A stretch of DNA of 64,000 nucleotides from Actinacidiphila bryophytorum (GTDB taxonomy: Bacteria > Actinomycetota > Actinomycetes > Streptomycetales > Streptomycetaceae): assembly GCF_016916835.1 (NCBI RefSeq), contig NZ_JAFFIX010000020.1, positions 62,001 to 126,000 on the forward strand, read 5' to 3'. The notes under the pieces are model-generated. The model did not search any database, was not told the DNA's origin, and worked only from the letters and a program-made list of their open reading frames with translations. The position numbers and the translations under genes were made by a program. How positions within the stretch are numbered: the first letter of the stretch is position 1; every line of letters starts with the position of its first letter. Shown in pieces: positions 33,525 through 42,040 of this stretch.

Positions 33525-34559
33525 ATGGATGAAGAGGTGGACGAGGGTCGGGTCACGCTCGCCCAGGTCGCCGAAACTGCCGGGGTCTCGATCTCGACAG
33601 TTTCGAAAGTGCTGAACGGCCGTCAGGACGTCTCGGCCCTGACTCGGTTGAAGGTCGAACGACTGCTGGAGCTGCACGGCTACCGGCGGACGTCCCGCGG
33701 CGCCCCCGAGGCGCCACTGATCGAGATCGTCTTCCACGAGCTGGACGCCATCTGGGCGATGGAGCTGATCCTCGGCGTCGAGAAGGTCGCCAAGGAGATC
33801 GGCGCCAGCGTGGTGCTCACCGAGAGCGGCACCCGCCACTCGCCGGGCACCGAGTGGATCGAGGGAGTGCTGCGCCGCCGGCCGCTCGGCGTCGTCCTGG
33901 TCTTCTCCGCGCTGCCGCACGAGTTCAAGCAGCAGCTGCGCTCCCGGTCCATACCGTTCGTGATCATCGATCCGGCCGGCGACCCCGAGCCGGACGTGCC
34001 CTCCGTCGGCTCCGCGAACTGGTCCGGCGGCCTGGCCGCGACCCGGCACCTGATCGAACTCGGCCACCGCCGTGTCGGAATCATCACAGGCCCCGAGGAC
34101 ATGATGTGCTCGCTGGCCCGGCTCGACGGCTTCCGCTCGGCCATGACCACCGCCGGCATCGAGATCGACCCCGACCTGATCGCCTTCGGCGACTTCCACG
34201 TCGAGGGCGGCTACGAGCAGGCCATGCGGATGCTGGGCAGGCCCGACCGCCCCACCGCGATCTTCGCCGGCAGCGACCTGCAGGCCATCGGGGTACTCGA
34301 AGCCGCCGGCGCCCACGGGCTGCGCACCCCCGCCGACCTGTCCGTCGTCGGCTACGACGACGTCGCCGTCGCCCAGTGGTCCCGCCCCGCCCTGACCACC
34401 GTCCGGCAGCCGCTGCGCCGGATGGCGGAGGAGGCCTCCCGGATGATGCTGCGGCTGCGCGCCGCACCCTCCACCACGTCCACCACCCGGATGGAACTCG
34501 CCACCAGCCTGGTGATCAGACGCAGCACAGCGCCACCCCCGTCAGCCGCGCGGGCCTGA
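33525..34559 (+). CDS. bxlR: LacI-family repressor, divergent from the importer operon (BxlR-like)
   Basis: 344 residues from ATG 33525. HTH near the N-terminus (VTLAQVAETAGVSISTVSKVLNGRQDVS) with the LacI hinge, then the periplasmic-binding-like effector domain (GHRRVGIITGPEDMMCSLARLDGF; VVGYDDVAVAQWSRPALTTVRQP). No ribosome site before the ATG and a TACGCT -10-like box 8 nt upstream: transcription may start at or near the ATG, giving a leaderless mRNA. As the sole adjacent regulator it likely represses bxlEFGA until xylo-oligosaccharide is bound. Confidence 0.82.
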   Translation: MDEEVDEGRVTLAQVAETAGVSISTVSKVLNGRQDVSALTRLKVERLLELHGYRRTSRGAPEAPLIEIVFHELDAIWAMELILGVEKVAKEIGASVVLTESGTRHSPGTEWIEGVLRRRPLGVVLVFSALPHEFKQQLRSRSIPFVIIDPAGDPEPDVPSVGSANWSGGLAATRHLIELGHRRVGIITGPEDMMCSLARLDGFRSAMTTAGIEIDPDLIAFGDFHVEGGYEQAMRMLGRPDRPTAIFAGSDLQAIGVLEAAGAHGLRTPADLSVVGYDDVAVAQWSRPALTTVRQPLRRMAEEASRMMLRLRAAPSTTSTTRMELATSLVIRRSTAPPPSAARA

Positions 34560-34630
34560 CCTGCACCGATCGGCCGCCGCAAGCGCCCTTCGGACAGGTG
34601 GGCCGCGCCGTGCGGCGGTAGTTTTGTCCT

Positions 34631-35788
34631 ATGGCACGGAGCGGCACCACCGACGGGCCGCGCGTGCCGGGGCTCGTGCGCTCCCCAGCGGCCCGGCTCG
34701 CGGCGCCGCTGCTGCTGCTCGTCCTGCTGGTCGTCATCGACGAGGCCGCGGGTCCGCAGATCAGGATCGGCGGGCTCATGCTGGCCGTGCCGGCGCTGTC
34801 CGCGGTCTTCCTCAGCCCCCGCGCGGTCGTCGTCGTGGCACTGGTGACGCTGCCCTGCCTGGTCATCGCCGCAGACAGCAACAACCAGCTGGACTCCGTC
34901 AACTTCCCCGTCACCCTGTCCACCAGCGTCCTCATCGGCGTCGCCTCGGTCCTGGCGGCCCGGGTGCGCGCCCGCCGCGAACGCGAACTGGCACAGGCCC
35001 GCTGGGTCGCCGGCGTCGCCCAGCGGACCCTGCTGCGCCCGCTGCCGCAGCGGCTGGGCCGCTTCGCCATCGCCTCGACCTACATGGCAGCCGACCGGGA
35101 GGCCGCCATCGGCGGCGACCTCTACGCCACCGCCGACCTCGGCGGCGGCCGCATCCGGGTGCTCGTCGGCGACGTCCAGGGCAAGGGCATGGCCGCGGTC
35201 GAGGTCGCCAGCATGCTGCTCGGCGCCTTCCGCCGGGCCGCCCGGCAGCACGTCCCGCTGCCCGTCCTGCCCCGCTACCTCGACCGGAACCTGCGCGAGG
35301 ACCTCACCGACCTCGGCTCGGCGCCGCCCCCGCCGCCCGGCAGTACGGCCCCCGCCGCACCCGCATCCGACGGCCCCCTGGAACGCTTCGTGACCGCCGT
35401 CGTCGTGGAGGCCGCCGCCGGCGGCGACTCACTGGACATCGTCAACTGCGGCCACCCCCCGCCGATCCTGCTGCACCGCGACCAGGTGGTAGCCCTGGAC
35501 GCCGGGCAGCCCGCCCTGCCGCTCGGCCTCGGCGACCTCGGGCCGGAGGAGGAGCAGGTCGACCGGCACGAGCTGGCCGTCGGCGACGTCCTGCTGCTCT
35601 ACACCGACGGCGTGATCGAGGCCCGCGACGACGACGGGGCCTTCTACCCGCTGACCGAGCGGCTCGCCGGCTGGCTGCGGCTGCCGCCCGGCGAACTCAT
35701 CGACGTGCTCACCGCCGACCTGCTCCATCACGCGGGGCGGCGGCTCGGCGACGACGTGGCGATCGTCGCCGTCCAGCGGGTGTCCTGA
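34631..35788 (+). CDS. Membrane-bound SpoIIE-type PP2C phosphatase
   Basis: 385 residues. Three to four membrane segments in residues 20-115, then a linker helix (RERELAQARWVAGVAQ) and a SpoIIE/RsbU-like phosphatase domain (about 130-385). Metal-binding motifs: GGDLYATADLGGGRIRVLVGDVQGKG and, at the end, RRLGDDVAIVAV. A Pro/Ala-rich loop (about 235-255) interrupts the domain. No PAS/GAF sensor; the membrane part may sense. Streptomyces has many such proteins that dephosphorylate anti-anti-sigma factors. The partner is not encoded nearby. Confidence 0.87.
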   Translation: MARSGTTDGPRVPGLVRSPAARLAAPLLLLVLLVVIDEAAGPQIRIGGLMLAVPALSAVFLSPRAVVVVALVTLPCLVIAADSNNQLDSVNFPVTLSTSVLIGVASVLAARVRARRERELAQARWVAGVAQRTLLRPLPQRLGRFAIASTYMAADREAAIGGDLYATADLGGGRIRVLVGDVQGKGMAAVEVASMLLGAFRRAARQHVPLPVLPRYLDRNLREDLTDLGSAPPPPPGSTAPAAPASDGPLERFVTAVVVEAAAGGDSLDIVNCGHPPPILLHRDQVVALDAGQPALPLGLGDLGPEEEQVDRHELAVGDVLLLYTDGVIEARDDDGAFYPLTERLAGWLRLPPGELIDVLTADLLHHAGRRLGDDVAIVAVQRVS

Positions 35789-35913
35789 GCGCCGCCCTGG
35801 CACCCCCGGATCACCCAACCAGCGGCTTTCCCGGCCCCACCGCGTGGCAAGGACAGGCCGCACGGCCCGCACCGACTAGTGTCGCGCTGCCGCCGGACGC
35901 CGCCGTACCGCCC

Positions 35914-37323
35914 GTGCGTACCGGCGAACCCGCCGCGGCACCGAGCCGAGCCAGGAGAAGTCCCATCACGCAGCAGCAGCCGGCCCCCGCCGACGCACCG
36001 CCCGGCAACCAGCCGAAGGAGGCCGACGAGCTGCGGGCCATACTGCGCCGGCCCGAATACCGGCGGGCACTGGTCTTCAGCGGGCTGATCGGCATCCCCG
36101 TCTCGCTCGTCGCCTTCTTCTTCCTGGCCGGGCTGCACGAGCTGGAACACCTCATCTGGACCAGCTGGCCGCACCACCTCGGCCACCGCAACCCGCCCTG
36201 GTGGTGGCCGCTGCCCATGGCCGCCGTCGCGGGCCTGGGGACCAGCCTGGTCGTGCTGCGCTTCCCCGGCCGCGGCGGGCACATCCCGGCGGCCGGGCTG
36301 CACTCGGGCGGCGCCACCAAGGCCGCACTGCCCGGCGTCGTCCTCGCCGCCGCGTGCTGCCTGCCCTTCGGCGTCGTCCTCGGCCCGGAAGCCCCGCTCA
36401 TCGCCCTCGGCACCGGCCTCGCCCTGCTCTTCCGCGACCTGGCCCGCGCCCCCGCGACGCAGGCGAGCACCACACTGCTCGGCGCGGCGGGTGCCGCCGC
36501 GGGCATCGCCGCGATCTTCGGCAACGCACTGGTCGCCGCCGTCCTGCTGATGGAGGTGGCCGGTGTCGGGGGGCCGCAGCTCTTCGCCGTCATGCTGCCC
36601 GCACTGCTGTCCAGCGGGGTCGGCGGCATCGTCTTCACCGGCTTCGGCCACTGGACCGGCCTGAAGACCGGCAGCCTGGAGATCGGCCTGCCCGCCCCGC
36701 CGCTGCTCGACACCGGCGACGTGGTGTGGTCGGTGCTGATGGCCGTCGTCATCGGCACAGTGATCCACTACGTGATGACGGCCGGCCGCCACATCGCCGT
36801 CCTCGTCGCCGCGCACACCCTGCGCACCACCCTGGTGTGCGCCCTGGCCGTCGGCGGCTGCGCCGCCGCCTACGCCGGGATCACCGGCCGCTCGCCCACC
36901 GACGTCGCCCTCTCCGGCGAGGCCACCCTGTCGCAGCTGGCCGCCGACCCGCACTCCTGGCCGGTGAGCGCACTCGTCGCGGTGCTGGCCTTCAAGTCCG
37001 CCGCCTACGCGATCAGCCTCGGCAGCCTGCGCGGCGGCCCCGTCTTCCCCTCGCTCTTCCTCGGCGCCGCCGCCGGGGTACTGCTGGCCCCGCTGCCCGG
37101 CCTCGGCGTGATCCCCGGCATGGCGGCCGGCATGGCCGCGTCCACCGCCGCGGCCCTGCGCCTCCCGGTCAGCACGGTCGTCCTGGTCGCCCTGCTGCTC
37201 GGCCACACCGGCTCGCTGCCCGTGGTCATCCTCGCAGCCGTCACCGCCTTCGTGACCACGGAACTCCTCCCCGAGGGTCCGTCGATCCCGCCCTTCCCGC
37301 CCCGCCGCGGTCAGCACCCCTGA
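35914..37323 (+). CDS. ClC-type chloride channel/transporter
   Basis: 469 residues from GTG 35914, the nearest canonical start before the membrane domain, but it lacks a ribosome site. A strong AGGAG (35953-35957) instead stands 7 nt before ATC 35965 in the same frame, which would give 452 residues and an unusual initiation codon. ClC signature segments: GRGGHIPAAG (helix D-like), GVVLGPEAPLIALG (gating Glu in G-x-E-x-P), and GGPVFPSLFLGAAAG (GxFxP). About ten to eleven hydrophobic helices, no CBS domains. Ion selectivity and channel or exchanger mode not predictable, though the gating Glu favours Cl-/H+ exchange. Confidence 0.85.
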   Translation: MRTGEPAAAPSRARRSPITQQQPAPADAPPGNQPKEADELRAILRRPEYRRALVFSGLIGIPVSLVAFFFLAGLHELEHLIWTSWPHHLGHRNPPWWWPLPMAAVAGLGTSLVVLRFPGRGGHIPAAGLHSGGATKAALPGVVLAAACCLPFGVVLGPEAPLIALGTGLALLFRDLARAPATQASTTLLGAAGAAAGIAAIFGNALVAAVLLMEVAGVGGPQLFAVMLPALLSSGVGGIVFTGFGHWTGLKTGSLEIGLPAPPLLDTGDVVWSVLMAVVIGTVIHYVMTAGRHIAVLVAAHTLRTTLVCALAVGGCAAAYAGITGRSPTDVALSGEATLSQLAADPHSWPVSALVAVLAFKSAAYAISLGSLRGGPVFPSLFLGAAAGVLLAPLPGLGVIPGMAAGMAASTAAALRLPVSTVVLVALLLGHTGSLPVVILAAVTAFVTTELLPEGPSIPPFPPRRGQHP

Positions 37324-37343
37324 GCGGCCCGGCGCCCTCAGCC

Positions 37344-37862
37344 TCAGCCCAGCATCGGCTGCAGGGCGCCTTCCAGGGTCAGCAGTTCGCGCTTGCGCTC
37401 CAGGCCCCCTGCGTAGCCCCTGAGCGACCCGTCGGCACCGATCACCCGGTGGCAGGGCCGCACGATCGACACCGGGTTCGCGCCGATCGCCGCACCCAGC
37501 GCACGGATCTCGGCCCGCGGCACGCCCAGCCGGCGGGCGATCTCGCCGTACGTCGTGGTCGTCCCGTACGGAACGGCCATCAGCGCGTCCCAGACCCGCT
37601 GCTTGAACTCCGAGCCGGTGCCGCTGTCCGCGAAGGGGACGTCGAAGCCGGTCAGCTCACCGGCGAAGTACGCGTCGAGCTGCGCGGTGATCCCGGCGAA
37701 CGCCGCGGGACGGTGCTCCCACTCCGGGCGGATGGCCGGCGCGTTCTTCTGCCCGGCCATCGTCAGCCAGGCCAGTGCGGTAGGCCCGCCCGGCTCCGCC
37801 GACACCTCGCCGACCAGCAGCAGCGGGCCGATCGGGCTGTCGAACGTGGTGTGGACTGTCAC
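37344..37862 (-). CDS. ogt: Methylated-DNA--[protein]-cysteine S-methyltransferase
   Basis: 172 residues from GTG 37862 with AAGGGA upstream. The alkyl acceptor Cys137 lies in IVRPCHRVIG, and the recognition helix region is EIARRLGVPRAEIRALGAAIGANP. Typical Ogt length. Takes O6-alkyl groups from guanine in a single-turnover reaction. Stands alone, convergent with the ClC gene. Confidence 0.93.
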   Translation of the reverse strand: MTVHTTFDSPIGPLLLVGEVSAEPGGPTALAWLTMAGQKNAPAIRPEWEHRPAAFAGITAQLDAYFAGELTGFDVPFADSGTGSEFKQRVWDALMAVPYGTTTTYGEIARRLGVPRAEIRALGAAIGANPVSIVRPCHRVIGADGSLRGYAGGLERKRELLTLEGALQPMLG

Positions 37863-37975
37863 GGTGGTTCCCTTCGTACGCCCTACTGTCTCACCCCCGA
37901 CAATGCCTTGACGCGGGCGGCAATGCTGGCGGAAATCGGACGGCATGCTGCGGGCCGCGCGCTAGCCTGGAGCGC

Positions 37976-38644
37976 ATGCTCACCGCACAGCAGGAACAGC
38001 AGCGGCAGCGGCTGATACGCCGTCAGCGCCGGTCGAACCGCCTGCTGCCGCCGGTCGTCCGGCGACTGGTCGCAGGACGCGACCCGCAACCGCCGTGGCT
38101 GCCGCGCCGGCTGGCCGCCGTGGTGGCCTGGGACCTCGACCCGGACGCCGGCGTCGCCGTCGTCCGCGTCGTGTGGCGCCCCGGCTCCGCCCAGTCCGAG
38201 ACCTTCGACGGCGTCGTCGAGCGCACACCGGCCGGGACGTGGCAGGAGACGGGCGGCGGCGGCATCGACGACGCCGGTGTGCCCGGTCCGCGGCGGTCGC
38301 TCGGCCGCGACGGGCAGATCGGCGTCATCGAGGTGCTGACCAGCAACGGGCTGCTCAGCCGGGCCGCGATGACGTCCCGTCCGGGCCGCGTGCACGAGGC
38401 GCCGTGGGTCGGCACCACGGAGTTGCGGGTCGCCGCGGAGGCGAGCCACCTCCTGGTCGGCGACCGGCGGGTGGCCGTGCCCCCGCACGGCACGGTGCTC
38501 CTCGCCTGGACCTCCCCACCCGCGGCGGTGGCCCGCCGCCCCGTGATCCGGGCCATGGCCTCCGACGGCACCGAGGTCTCGCGGCTGGAGCCGCACGATT
38601 CCCTCGACGCCCACACGTTGCGCCTCCTGGACATCCCCTCCTGA
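37976..38644 (+). CDS. Hypothetical protein
   Basis: 222 residues, start ATG 37976. Basic N-terminus (QEQQRQRLIRRQRRSNRLL), then alternating hydrophobic/charged beta-type sequence (LAAVVAWDLDPDAGVAVVRVVWRPG; RVAVPPHGTVLLAWTSPP). No signal peptide or membrane segment and no motif I recognise. Codon use is like its neighbours and the reading frame shows normal bias, so it is probably real. Divergent from ogt. Confidence 0.6.
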   Translation: MLTAQQEQQRQRLIRRQRRSNRLLPPVVRRLVAGRDPQPPWLPRRLAAVVAWDLDPDAGVAVVRVVWRPGSAQSETFDGVVERTPAGTWQETGGGGIDDAGVPGPRRSLGRDGQIGVIEVLTSNGLLSRAAMTSRPGRVHEAPWVGTTELRVAAEASHLLVGDRRVAVPPHGTVLLAWTSPPAAVARRPVIRAMASDGTEVSRLEPHDSLDAHTLRLLDIPS

Positions 38645-39046
38645 CCTCCCCTTTGCGGGGGGCGAGGTGATTGCCACGTGCTGTGGCGTTGCTTTCTTCC
38701 CGCCGCTCGGGCTGGCCGCGCAGTCCCCGCGCCCCTGGGTGATTGCCACGTGCGGTGGGCTCGCACCTTCCGGTGCGTCGTGGCTTGTCGCGCAGTTCCC
38801 CGCGCCCCTGGGGGTGCCCTCTGTGCGCAGGGTTGGCGCTTTCAGGCGGCGCCCACTGCCTGCGAGAGTGAGCGTTTTCAGGGGCGCGGGGAACTGCGCG
38901 CCCGGCCCGAGGAGCGGGAAAGAAGCAACGCCACCGCACGTGGCAGCCACCTGGGGGGCGCGGGGACTGCGCGGCCAGGCCGAACGGGCGGGAAGAAAGC
39001 AACCGCCACCGCAAGTGGCAGCCACCTGGAAGCCGCCCCGCAGGGG
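38645..39046. repeat. Intergenic inverted-repeat cluster (CGCGCAGTTCCCC family)
   Basis: No gene here. Positions 38672-38735 and 38955-39020 form a nearly perfect inverted repeat of about 64 bp. Between them lie further copies in both orientations of the phrase cgcagttccccgcgcccct (about 38791, and inverted about 38880-38899) with attached agcgggaaagaagcaacgcc-like words. Nested arms would give a very large cruciform or RNA fold between two convergent genes. Confidence 0.8.
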
Positions 39047-39745
39047 TCAGGCCGGGGGGCGGGACGGGGTCACGAGGCCGGACTCGTAAGCGGTCACGAC
39101 GGCCTGCGTCCTGTCACGCAGGCCGAGTTTGGTGAGGATCCGACTCACATGCGTCTTCACCGTCTCCTCCGACACCGTCAGCCGCAGCGCCACCTCCCCG
39201 TTGGACAGTCCCTCGGCGACCAGCCGGAGGACCTGCGTCTCGCGGGGCGTGAGCACCGCGAGTTCGGGGGCGGGGCGAGCCCCGGGCCGCGGCGGCCCCA
39301 GCCGGATCCGGGCGAACTCCGCGATGAGGCGCCGGGTGACACCCGGCGCCAGAAGCGCTTCCCCCGCCGCGACCACCCGCACCGCCTCGAAGAGGCGTTC
39401 CGCGGTCGCGTCCTTGAGCAGGAATCCGCTGGCCCCCGCGCAGAGCGCATCGTAGACGTACGCGTCCAGGTCGAAGGTGGTGAGGATGAGGACGCGGGGC
39501 GGGCTCTGCGCCTGCCCGGCGAGCCGCCGGGTCGCCTCGATCCCGTCCATGACGGGCATCCTGACGTCCATCAGGACCACGTCGGGGGTCAGTTCGCCGC
39601 ACGCGGCGACCGCTTCGGCACCGTCGCAGGCCGTGCCGACCACGGTGAAGTCCTGCTGGGTGTCCAGCAGCGCGGCGAACCCGGTCCTGACGACGTGGTG
39701 GTCGTCGGCGACGAGGATCCGTACGGGCGCAGGCGCGCTGGTCAC
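39047..39745 (-). CDS. NarL/FixJ-family response regulator
   Basis: 232 residues from GTG 39745, overlapping the kinase stop by 4 bp (GTGA). Receiver domain: acid pair LVADDHH, phosphorylated Asp in VVLMDVRMPVMDG, Lys in FLLKDA. C-terminal LuxR-type HTH (LTPRETQVLRLVAEGLSNGEVA; VKTHVSRILTKLGL). Pairs with the adjacent kinase; the divergent ABC exporter genes are the likely target. Confidence 0.93.
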   Translation of the reverse strand: MTSAPAPVRILVADDHHVVRTGFAALLDTQQDFTVVGTACDGAEAVAACGELTPDVVLMDVRMPVMDGIEATRRLAGQAQSPPRVLILTTFDLDAYVYDALCAGASGFLLKDATAERLFEAVRVVAAGEALLAPGVTRRLIAEFARIRLGPPRPGARPAPELAVLTPRETQVLRLVAEGLSNGEVALRLTVSEETVKTHVSRILTKLGLRDRTQAVVTAYESGLVTPSRPPA

Positions 39746-40953
39746 CGGACCGCCTCCCGCGCCCCGACGGGCAGTGCCGCCTCGATCAGGAAGCCGCCGC
39801 CGGACGCCGGGCCGGTGCGCAGGGTGCCGCCGGCCGCCGCCGCGCGCTCGCGCATGCCGGGCAGGCCGTGGCCGCCGGCCGCCGCGCCCGGGGCGGGACC
39901 CGGGCCGTTGTCGCGGACCCGCAGCCGCAGCGTGTCGGCGCCGTAGTGCAGTTCGACGTCGACCGCGGCTCCGCGGGCATGCCGCCGTACGTTGGTGAGG
40001 GCTTCCTGCACGATGCGGAAGGCGGCCAGTTCGACGCCCGGGTCGAGCGTGGCGGGCGGCCCTGAGACGATCAGCCGGACCCCGGCACCGGAGGCGCACC
40101 TGGCCTCGTCGACGAGTTCGTTGAGCTGCTGCAGCCCCGGCTGGGGGCGCCGCTCTGCGGTGGTGGCCTCGGCGTCCTGCCGCAGGACGCCGAGCAGCCG
40201 CCGCATCTCGGTCAGCCCTGCGCGTGCGGTGTCGCCGATCTCCGAGAGCCGCGCGGCGCCTGCCGGGGGCATCCCGGGGGTGGTGAGCCGCGCGGTCTCC
40301 GCCTGGACGGCGATCACCGAGATGTGGTGCGCGACGACGTCGTGCAACTCGCGTGCTATGCGGGCGCGTTCACCGCGGGCGGTGTGTTCGAGCAGGCTCT
40401 GCGCGCTGATCTGGCGTGCCGCACCGTGCACATGCGCCTCGGCCCTGGCGGCGGTGACCGCCCCTGCCAGTGCGGCGGCCGGGGCCGCGGCCGCGGTCAG
40501 AACGGCCAGTACACGGGCCTCTCCTGCCAGGCCCAGGCCGAGCAGGGCGATGACGGTGAAAGGCAGGGCGAGGGCCAGGCCCTGCCGGAGCCTGCGGGCC
40601 GCCGAGCCGCCGCCCGGCGCGGGGCGTGAGGTCAGGTGGTGGAGGCTCAGCGCCAGCGCCACGGCGCCGGCCGCGGTCAGGGTCCGGAAGGCGGTCAGGG
40701 ACAGCGCCGCCGCGGACGCGACGGCCAGCGCGGCGGTGGGGGCGGACAGGAAGGCCGGGGGGAGGGTCGTGCTCAGGGCCAGGACGGCGGTGGCGAGCAG
40801 GCCCGTCGTCAGGGTCTGGCCGTAGACGCCGGTGACCGCCGCCCGCACGGCCGCCTCGGTGACCGCGGCCGCGGCGAGCAGCGCCGCGGTCACCGCCTGA
40901 GCGTGCGGGGACGCGGCGAACTCCCGCGCCCACCCGGTGTCTGTCAGCCTCAC
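39742..40953 (-). CDS. Sensor histidine kinase (HisKA_3 family)
   Basis: About 403 residues from GTG 40953; this start has no well-spaced ribosome site, so upstream in-frame starts remain possible. Four to five membrane segments fill residues about 20-150 with no extracellular domain, like intramembrane-sensing kinases of antibiotic or envelope stress. HisKA_3 phospho-His in ARIARELHDVVAHHIS; ATPase N-box region AFRIVQEALTNVRRHA and G-box DNGPGPAPG, HGLPGMRERA. Co-translated with the NarL-type regulator. Confidence 0.9.
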   Translation of the reverse strand: MRLTDTGWAREFAASPHAQAVTAALLAAAAVTEAAVRAAVTGVYGQTLTTGLLATAVLALSTTLPPAFLSAPTAALAVASAAALSLTAFRTLTAAGAVALALSLHHLTSRPAPGGGSAARRLRQGLALALPFTVIALLGLGLAGEARVLAVLTAAAAPAAALAGAVTAARAEAHVHGAARQISAQSLLEHTARGERARIARELHDVVAHHISVIAVQAETARLTTPGMPPAGAARLSEIGDTARAGLTEMRRLLGVLRQDAEATTAERRPQPGLQQLNELVDEARCASGAGVRLIVSGPPATLDPGVELAAFRIVQEALTNVRRHARGAAVDVELHYGADTLRLRVRDNGPGPAPGAAAGGHGLPGMRERAAAAGGTLRTGPASGGGFLIEAALPVGAREAVR

Positions 40954-41119
40954 TCCAGCATTGTGGCCGCCCGCACCCGTCCACCGCGTCCTCCTGGCCA
41001 GGGACATCCGCGTACTTCTCAGGGGGGACACCGGGCGGTGCCGTCCCCCGTGGCGGTGACGGCGAGGACCGCTCCCCGGCGGGACGATCCGGCGGCCCGC
41101 CGTCCCTAGCCTTCACCGC

Positions 41120-42040
41120 ATGGAAGCAACCATCGAAGTCTCGGGCCTGCGCAAGCGGTTCGGGCCGACCCCGGCGCTCGACGGGATGACCTTCACGGTC
41201 GCACCCGGGCAGATCACCGGGTTCGTCGGGCCGAACGGCGCGGGCAAGTCCACCACGATGCGGGTGATACTCGGCCTCGACGCGGCCGACGAGGGCACCG
41301 CCCTGATCGGCGGCCTGCGCTACCGGGCGCTGCGCAACCCGCTGAGCCATGTCGGCGCGCTGCTGGACGCCGGTGCGCTGCAGCCCAGCCGCAGCGCCCG
41401 CGGCCATCTGCTGTGGCTGGCCCACTCGCAGGGCCTGTCCGCCCGCCGCGTCGACGAGGTCGTCGAGTACGCGGGCCTGGCGTCGGCGGCCCGGCGCAAG
41501 GCGGGCGGCTTCTCGCTCGGCATGCGCCAGCGCCTCGGCATTGCGGCCGCGCTGCTCGGCGACCCGCCGGTGCTGATCATGGACGAGCCCTTCAACGGCA
41601 TGGACCCGGAAGGCATCGTGTGGATGCGCGGCCTGCTGCGGTCGCTGGCCGCCGAGGGCCGTGCGGTACTGGTGTCGAGCCATCTGATGAGCGAACTGCA
41701 GGACACCGCACAGCACCTGGTCGTCGTCGGCCGCGGCAAGGTCATCGCCGACACCAGCGTCGCCGACCTGATCGCGGCGGCGTCCGGCGACCGGGTCACG
41801 CTGCGCACCACCGCCCGCACCCAGGCGATGACGGTGCTCGCCCAGGCCGGCGCCGTCGTCGCCGCCACGGGCGCGGAGACCCTGACCGTGTCCGGCATGG
41901 ACTCGCAGAGTGTCGCGTCACTGCTCGGCCGGGCCGACGTGCCCTTCTCCGAGATCGGTGCGCACCGGGCGAGCCTGGAGGAGGCGTACATGGAACTGAC
42001 CCGTGACGCCGTCGAGTTCAAGGCCGGGGGCACCAGGTGA
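41120..42040 (+). CDS. ABC transporter ATPase
   Basis: 306 residues. Walker A VGPNGAGKSTTM, Q-loop region, signature FSLGMRQRLGIAAALLG, Walker B VLIMDEPFNGMDPEG, and H-loop SSHLMSEL. The C-terminal domain is as in bacitracin/antibiotic type (DrrA-like) exporters. Overlaps the first permease by 4 bp. Divergent from the two-component system, which probably controls it. Confidence 0.94.
   Translation: MEATIEVSGLRKRFGPTPALDGMTFTVAPGQITGFVGPNGAGKSTTMRVILGLDAADEGTALIGGLRYRALRNPLSHVGALLDAGALQPSRSARGHLLWLAHSQGLSARRVDEVVEYAGLASAARRKAGGFSLGMRQRLGIAAALLGDPPVLIMDEPFNGMDPEGIVWMRGLLRSLAAEGRAVLVSSHLMSELQDTAQHLVVVGRGKVIADTSVADLIAAASGDRVTLRTTARTQAMTVLAQAGAVVAATGAETLTVSGMDSQSVASLLGRADVPFSEIGAHRASLEEAYMELTRDAVEFKAGGTR

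Noticed and set aside
36201..38015. Long open frame over the ClC and ogt region
   Set aside because: Translation is Arg/Pro/His-rich low complexity, a usual shadow in high-GC DNA, and it overlaps two well-supported genes (ClC and ogt).
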